Of a stretch of 64,000 bases of DNA, positions 59,253 to 64,000 are shown one piece after another (the first letter of the stretch is position 1; each line of letters begins with the position of its first letter). Origin of the DNA: CAWCTD01 sp963798455 (GTDB lineage: Bacteria; Acidobacteriota; Terriglobia; Bryobacterales; Bryobacteraceae); NCBI GenBank assembly GCA_963798455.1, contig CAWCTD010000004.1, positions 1,054,001-1,118,000 on the forward strand. Reading direction: 5' to 3'. Made by a program: the position numbers and the translations under genes. The notes under the pieces are model-generated. The model searched no databases, had not been told where the DNA came from, and worked only from the letters and a program-made list of their open reading frames with translations.

Positions 59253-61913
59253 ATGAATTATCCGCTGACCATTCGCGAAGCCATCCAGCGTTCGGCGGCA
59301 CGCGATCCCGAGGCGGTGGCGCTCCTCGCGCCCGATCGCAGTGCCCTGACCTACGCGGGACTCGAGGCGCTCGTGGCAAACACGGCGTCGGCATTGAGCC
59401 AAGCCGGGGTGCATCACGGCGATCGCATAGCCCTCGTGCTGCCGAACGGCCCGGAGATGGCGGCGGCGTTTTGCGCGGTCGCCAGCGCGGCGGCGTGCGC
59501 GCCGCTTAACCCCGCGTATGGTCCGGAAGAGTTGGACTTCTTTCTTGCGGATTTGCGCGCTTCGGCGCTGGTCACGGACGCTTCCGCGGGAAGCGTGGCG
59601 GCCGATGTGGCCGGGAAACGGGGAATCCCGGTCTTCTGGGTGACTGCTTCCACCTCCCAAATCGCGGGCGACTTTGTGCTCGCCGCTCAAGCGGGGCTTT
59701 CTTCCCGCCCGCCGGAGTTCGCCCTGGCCACGAACGTGGCTCTGATGCTGCACACTTCGGGCACTACTTCGCGTCCGAAACTGGTGCCGCTGTCCCAAGC
59801 CAACCTGTGCGTTTCCGCCGCGAACATCCAGCGCGCTCTCCGGCTTGGCCCGTCAGATTGCTGTCTGAATGTGATGCCGTTGTTTCATATCCATGGTCTG
59901 ATGGCCGCCGTGCTTGCCTCTCTGATGGCGGGCGGCAGCGTCGTATGCGCGCCCGGGTTCCACGCGTCGCGCTTCTTCGATTGGCTGCGCGAGTTCGAGC
60001 CTACGTGGTACACCGCCGTGCCCACCATGCATCAGGCTTTGCTGGCGCGCGCTGAGACGCTGCCGCGCGAGGCGTTGCGCAGCCGCCTGCGCTTCATTCG
60101 CTCCTCTTCGGCTTCACTGCCCCCCGAGGTAATGGGCGACCTCGAGGCGCTGTTTCAGGCGCCCGTAATCGAAGCGTATGGCATGACCGAAGCTTCACAC
60201 CAGATGGCGAGTAACCCGCTGCCGCCGGGGGTACGGAAGCCCGGTTCCGTCGGCCTTCCCGCTGGCCCCGAAGTCGCCATTATGGGTGATTCGGGCGATT
60301 TGCTCGCGGCGGGCCAGACCGGAGAGGTGGTCATTCGGGGCGGCAATGTTACCGCCGGCTATGAAGCCAACCAGGAGGCCAACCATGGCGCTTTTCGCAA
60401 CGGCTGGTTCCGAACCGGCGACCGGGGCTACCTCGACTCCGATGGATACTTGTTTCTGACCGGGCGGCTGAAGGAGATCATCAACCGTGGTGGTGAGAAG
60501 ATCTCGCCGCGTGAAGTGGACGAGGTGGTTTTGCGGCACCCGGCTGTGCGGCAGGCTCTGACCTTCGCCGTGCCGCACGTACAACTGGGTGAGGACGTCG
60601 GTGTCGCCGTTGTTCTCAAAGAGAATGTGACCGCCGGCGCTGAGGAGATCCGCGAGTTCGCCGCCGCACGGCTAGCCGGCTTCAAGGTTCCGCGCGTGGT
60701 CAAGTTTGTCGACGAGATCTCCAAGGGTCCCACCGGAAAGCTCCAGCGGATCGGCTTGGCCGGCAAACTCGGCATCGCGCCGATCGACGACAGGCCCCGG
60801 GAAACGCACGGCGTGCGCACGCCGCCACGCGATACCGTGGAACAGGAGTTGGCCGCCATCTGGCGCGAGGTGCTGGCCGTGGAGGAGATCGGGGTAGAGG
60901 ACGACTTCATAAGTCTCGGCGGCACCTCGCTGCAACTCACGGAATTGCTGAACCGCGCCCGGACGATTCGCGGAATGAGACTCTCCCTGGCCGCGTTTCT
61001 CGAGACCCCGACAATCGCAGGAATGGCTGAGGCCATTCGCCGAACCCTGGACAGCGGCACGGCGGGGCACGCCTTCCCGGATGGCCTCGTCTCCATTCAG
61101 CCCGACGGAAGTGGGCTGCCCCTGTTCTGTGCGCCGGGCCACGATGGCAACATGGTGGGCTTTGCGCGGCTCGCCCGGTTGCTGGGGCCAGACCAACCGA
61201 TGTTTGGAATCCAGTTCCCCGCCGTTGGCCCGCGGACGCGCCTGGAGGAACTGGCAAACGCCGTGGCCGCCACCATCCGCCGGCAACAGCCCCAAGGCCC
61301 ATATCAACTCCTTGGCATATGTTTCGGGGGGAAGATCGCATACGAGACGGCATGCCAGCTTGCCGACTCGGGAGAACGGGTGGCGCTGCTTTGTCTGGTG
61401 AATTGCGTCAACCGGCGTGGCGGTTTTATGCGCCGTCCAGTCGGCCGCCTCGCCGAGACGCTGCCGCGCTTGGCGAAAGGAGTTCATCACCACTGGCAGG
61501 CATTGGCGGCCCGCACGCCCCGCGAGCAGCTCGGCTATCTGCAACAACGGCTGGTTGCGGTCCTTCACGACGATGCCGCTCTCTGGGCTCAGCGGCTGCG
61601 CCGCGCGCTGGGAGCGGCTGCCCGGCCCTCGGAAGACCAGCAGCGCCTCAGGCAGTTCACGGCGGATCGCTGGCGGGCGCGGCCCTACCCCGGCGACCTG
61701 ATCCTGGTCGCTGACGACAGGCCGAGGCGGGGCTTGCAGCCATCGCCCCAGTTGGGTTGGGAAGGGCTCATCGCCGGCCGGACGCCCTTCCGCCCCGTCC
61801 CCGACAACCACCCGCGGTTCTGGGTGGACGCCAACATCGCCTTCCTGGCCTCGCACCTGAAACCCATCCTGCTGGGCAACCGGGTCTTGCCGGGTGGCAG
61901 CCCCGGGGATTGA
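59253..61913 (+). CDS. acyl-CoA-synthetase-like adenylation, carrier and thioesterase protein
   Basis: This 886-residue protein (start MNYPLTIREAIQ) has an AMP-forming ligase domain (about 1-500): LMLHTSGTTSRPKLVPLSQ, MPLFHIHGLMAAVLASL, IEAYGMTEASHQMA and the late KGPTGKLQR. The pattern resembles oxalyl-CoA-synthetase-like ligases more than amino-acid A domains. A carrier follows (about 530-610; DDFISLGGTSLQL, pantetheine serine), then a thioesterase (about 630-880) with YQLLGICFGGK, where cysteine again takes the nucleophile place. It likely activates and releases a carboxylic acid. It is separated from the main peptide cluster by the AsmA gene and tRNA scar, so membership in that cluster is not certain. 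Confidence 0.85.
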   Translation: MNYPLTIREAIQRSAARDPEAVALLAPDRSALTYAGLEALVANTASALSQAGVHHGDRIALVLPNGPEMAAAFCAVASAAACAPLNPAYGPEELDFFLADLRASALVTDASAGSVAADVAGKRGIPVFWVTASTSQIAGDFVLAAQAGLSSRPPEFALATNVALMLHTSGTTSRPKLVPLSQANLCVSAANIQRALRLGPSDCCLNVMPLFHIHGLMAAVLASLMAGGSVVCAPGFHASRFFDWLREFEPTWYTAVPTMHQALLARAETLPREALRSRLRFIRSSSASLPPEVMGDLEALFQAPVIEAYGMTEASHQMASNPLPPGVRKPGSVGLPAGPEVAIMGDSGDLLAAGQTGEVVIRGGNVTAGYEANQEANHGAFRNGWFRTGDRGYLDSDGYLFLTGRLKEIINRGGEKISPREVDEVVLRHPAVRQALTFAVPHVQLGEDVGVAVVLKENVTAGAEEIREFAAARLAGFKVPRVVKFVDEISKGPTGKLQRIGLAGKLGIAPIDDRPRETHGVRTPPRDTVEQELAAIWREVLAVEEIGVEDDFISLGGTSLQLTELLNRARTIRGMRLSLAAFLETPTIAGMAEAIRRTLDSGTAGHAFPDGLVSIQPDGSGLPLFCAPGHDGNMVGFARLARLLGPDQPMFGIQFPAVGPRTRLEELANAVAATIRRQQPQGPYQLLGICFGGKIAYETACQLADSGERVALLCLVNCVNRRGGFMRRPVGRLAETLPRLAKGVHHHWQALAARTPREQLGYLQQRLVAVLHDDAALWAQRLRRALGAAARPSEDQQRLRQFTADRWRARPYPGDLILVADDRPRRGLQPSPQLGWEGLIAGRTPFRPVPDNHPRFWVDANIAFLASHLKPILLGNRVLPGGSPGD

Positions 61914-61940
61914 GTGCGCGTCTTCAGTTGCGGCAGGAAC

Positions 61941-62605
61941 TCAACTGCATTGGCGCCGCGGCTTCGTCAGCGCGTGAAAGTGATGCACCTCCGCCGGTGG
62001 CACCGTCAGGGCTCCGTGACCGCTGCGCCACCACTTTGCCGAAAAGACCCGGTCCTCGGAGGTCAAACTGAAAAACGGTTCAAACCCGCCGAGTGCTTGG
62101 AACGCGTTCCGAGATACTGCGAAATTCGCCGACGGAAAGAACGGCAGCCGGGTCGGGCCCTCCGGCTGTCCGGTATTCGGCAAGTGGAACTCGTAGAGAT
62201 GCCGGAGCACCACGTGGTACGCTTCCGCGTAGACATTCCGCGGCAGGCCGTTGCGCACCGGGCCCACGGGCGCGGAGTCCGGTGCTTGCTGAAAAGCGGA
62301 GAGGTAAGCCCCCAGCCAGCCTGGATTCGGCACACAGTCATCTTCCAGGAACACGAGTATCCGGCCGCCCCGGCGTTGCGCGCGGCAGCCGGTCCTTGAC
62401 GCTCGATGCGGACCAGTCGCAAGGACAGCCCGCTGTCGAACGATGCCAGGCGCTGCGCCAACGCGACCGGGCAACCGTCGTCGACCACGATCACTTCGAA
62501 CCCATTGAGCGGCACGGTTTGCCGGCAAAGCGCCATCAGAGTCCGTTCGACTAGGTCTGCTCGACCGGAACAAGGGATAACGATGCTGGCCGATAAGCTT
62601 CCCAT
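61941..62605 (-). pseudogene. family 2 glycosyltransferase interrupted by a frameshift
   Basis: The start MGSLSASIVIPCSGRADLVE and FEVIVVDDGCPVALAQRLAS are a GT2 N-terminus in one frame. After ARNAGAAG the match moves to another frame: GGRILVFLEDDCVPNPGWL, PFFPSANFAVSRNAF, GGFEPFFSLTSEDRVFS. The switch is near 62365, in a run of GC-rich repeats (GGGGCGGCCGG). The product is broken unless the frameshift is a sequencing error. Normal function would be sugar transfer for a polysaccharide. The DD motif and later acidic residue remain. Confidence 0.75.
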
Positions 62606-62922
62606 GGCTCTATGGCCGTTGTACCACCGGTTGGGAGGGGATCAGAGGATCACGCCCGAGGCGCTCATACACCGTCACCGAGGCGTTGGAAGAAAGGCCG
62701 GTCCGGACACCCCAGCGCCGGCAATACGAGAAGATCGTGAGTGGGGCGTTCCCCCGCCACCGAAAACGCAAGCGCGTGAGAACGGGCGTCGGAACCCGCA
62801 TTACGACATCACCTTGTGGCTAGGATATACTCATCTTCGACTGCGCGCCATGCTCCTCTAAAGCCGTCTTCTCTGCGGGTACGGGTGGACCGGAGCGCCC
62901 CCTGAAAGCTCCGGGGGCTTCC
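62606..62922. other. 317-base gap between the two glycosyltransferase remnants
   Basis: A minus-strand frame at 62610-62801 (63 residues, ending YERLGRDPLIPSQPVVQRP) stops five bases before the GT2 start and could be the end of a lost upstream gene, but I recognise no family. At the right end GCCCCC and GGGGGC form a six-base hairpin just before the ATG at 62923. No promoter is clear. Confidence 0.35.
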
Positions 62923-63657
62923 ATGCGCATTCTCATCCTGACGACCTGGATCCCACACCCGCCCCAACCCGGCGGCCGCATCCACACCTGGGAGATCGCA
63001 CGCCGCCTTGCCCGTCACCATGAGGTTGTTTTCGCCGTCCACACCCGCAATGCCGACGACCTTGAAGCCATTGACGTGCTCCGCCGCCACGGCTTCGGCG
63101 TCATCGCCGGGCCGGTCAACAGCGCCCTTCGCGCCGCCCGCTGGCTCCTCCGGGACATCTTGCCACGCATCCGCCAGGTCCACCCCAAAACTCGGCTCTT
63201 GCTGGTGGGCGATCACCCTTCGCCGGACCTCGCCTCCCTCGCCGGCCCCGGCGTCACCATCACGGGCGCTGTGGCTGACGTCGCTCCCTACTACCAGCAG
63301 GCTGACATCGCCCTCGCCCCCCTCCGCGCCGGCGGTGGCACGCGCCTCAAAATCCTGGAAGCCATGGCCCGGGGCCGCCCTGTCGTCTCCACTAGCCTTG
63401 GCGCCGAGGGCCTCGATGTCACTCACGGCCGCGACCTGCTGCTGGCCGATACCCCCAAGGAGCTGGCTGCCGCTGTGTTGACGCTCTTCGGAAAGCCCAC
63501 CCTGCGGGCCGAGATCCGCGCCCACGCTCGCGCCCTCGTAGAATCGCGGTACAACTGGGATCGCTGCGTCCGCGAGCATTTGGAACTTTACGAGCGCCTC
63601 ACGGAAGCCCGGCGCCTCAAGGGGCCCAGCAGGCAGCGAACGGCCCACATCTGGTAG
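62923..63657 (+). CDS. family 4-type glycosyltransferase with internal deletion
   Basis: This 244-residue protein begins like a GT4 enzyme (MRILILTTWIPHPPQPGGRI, IARRLARHHEVVFAV). After about residue 85 it jumps to the C-terminal half (LLRDILPRIRQVHPKTRLLL, VADVAPYYQQADIALAPLRA, GGGTRLKILEAMARGRPVVS). Complete enzymes of this type have about 400 residues, so roughly 150 residues, including the rest of the N-terminal domain, are missing in frame. The nucleotide-sugar-binding GTRLKILEAMA region remains. It is probably inactive, though the frame stays open. Confidence 0.7.
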   Translation: MRILILTTWIPHPPQPGGRIHTWEIARRLARHHEVVFAVHTRNADDLEAIDVLRRHGFGVIAGPVNSALRAARWLLRDILPRIRQVHPKTRLLLVGDHPSPDLASLAGPGVTITGAVADVAPYYQQADIALAPLRAGGGTRLKILEAMARGRPVVSTSLGAEGLDVTHGRDLLLADTPKELAAAVLTLFGKPTLRAEIRAHARALVESRYNWDRCVREHLELYERLTEARRLKGPSRQRTAHIW

Positions 63658-63833
63658 CGGACCATCTTCCAGTTGCGGAGTCGGCGTGCAAAGCCGATCC
63701 TGAGCTCGTCTTCATCGGCGCAGACCTGCGCCTCCAGGAAACGCAGTGCGGGGCTCCACGCCTCCAGCTCACAGCTCTCGCGGATGCTGGCTCGCGTTCC
63801 TGATCCCGATAGCGAATCGACCGGAGTTTCCAC
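63588..63833 (-). CDS. possible small hypothetical protein
   Basis: A GTG-started 81-residue frame overlaps the end of the glycosyltransferase remnant by 70 bases. Text such as ELEAWSPALRFLEAQVCADE and RRLRNWKMVRYQMWAV has a balanced composition unlike most shadow frames, but it matches no family I know and lacks a clear ribosome site. The remaining stretch 63834-64000 holds nothing I recognise. Confidence 0.3.
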   Translation of the reverse strand: METPVDSLSGSGTRASIRESCELEAWSPALRFLEAQVCADEDELRIGFARRLRNWKMVRYQMWAVRCLLGPLRRRASVRRS

Positions 63834-64000
63834 AACCGCAATGTGAAGGATAGGGATGTGGGCAGTTGTTGCCGGCGGCGTTGGGTCTTCGGATTTTTCG
63901 TTCGGACCGCTTGTTTGGCGTCCCTAATCAGTCAGAGTTGGAACCCGCTGATCGAGTGGCTGAGAAGCCTGGGTTCTCTCAGAAACTGCCTGCCTTCCGA

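Noticed and set aside
57350..59254. Extended AsmA frame from 59254
   Set aside because: It would translate through the tRNA-Pro fragment; the membrane helix begins at the ATG at 58969.
62889..62925. GC hairpin before the GT4-like gene as a terminator
   Set aside because: Arms of only six bases with no T-run, and it overlaps the likely ribosome-binding area of the gene.

Overview
The window is GC-rich and bacterial. It most resembles an Acidobacteriota genome of the Solibacter/Bryobacter type. This is an inference from gene content: very large Oar-like TonB-dependent receptors with an N-terminal carboxypeptidase-regulatory domain, many Tat-signalled catabolic enzymes, DUF1080 and enolase-superfamily proteins, and an ATP synthase c subunit with a signal peptide.

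Layout. (1) 1-2.6 kb is a small defence/mobile segment. An AIPR-family gene runs off the left edge. Next to it lies the truncated 3' end of a B12-dependent ribonucleotide reductase gene. An MntA/HepT-type toxin-antitoxin pair follows, closed by a second copy of the last 73 bases of the reductase gene. (2) 2.7-7.6 kb holds sugar-related enzymes (DUF1080, UroD-like, a ManD-type enolase-superfamily dehydratase) and a CPA1 Na+/H+ antiporter. (3) 7.7-11.6 kb is a tight four-gene operon: LolA-like protein, FtsX-type permease, LolD-type ATPase and an outer-membrane barrel. (4) 11.6-30.3 kb is a duplicated sugar-acid locus: two TonB receptors, two UxuA-type and a second ManD-type dehydratase (Tat-signalled), a GntP permease fused to a carbohydrate-type domain, an amidohydrolase and a GH30-like hydrolase. 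Two arms diverge from strong sigma70-like promoters near 18.9 and 19.1 kb. (5) 30.4-33.2 kb carries purU, a PEGA protein, a DapA-like aldolase and an orphan atpE. (6) 33.6-37.5 kb contains two copies of an RRM protein plus cold-shock-like protein module around a B12-type radical SAM/GIY-YIG pair. (7) 37.8-57.3 kb is a nonribosomal peptide locus. It has a MurF-like ligase, a FemAB/CelD-like acyltransferase, two SPASM radical SAM enzymes, two monomodular C-A-T-TE synthetases on the minus strand, and a divergent operon of C-A-T synthetase, condensation-GNAT fusion, type II thioesterase and radical SAM. (8) 57.3-64 kb has an AsmA-like gene, half of a tRNA-Pro gene, an adenylation-carrier-thioesterase protein and decaying glycosyltransferase genes.

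How the parts work together. The sugar region reads as uptake through TonB receptors followed by apparently exported dehydration of aldonates or uronates, then import by GntP. In the peptide region one adenylation pocket reads as glycine and one as aspartate by eye; a third is unassigned. Radical SAM, GNAT and Mur-type enzymes would tailor or extend the product. The product is unknown, and this cluster is the best candidate for an undescribed system. The duplicated RRM plus degenerate cold-shock-domain module is the second.

All assignments come from reading the sequence and recalled family motifs; no database search was run.
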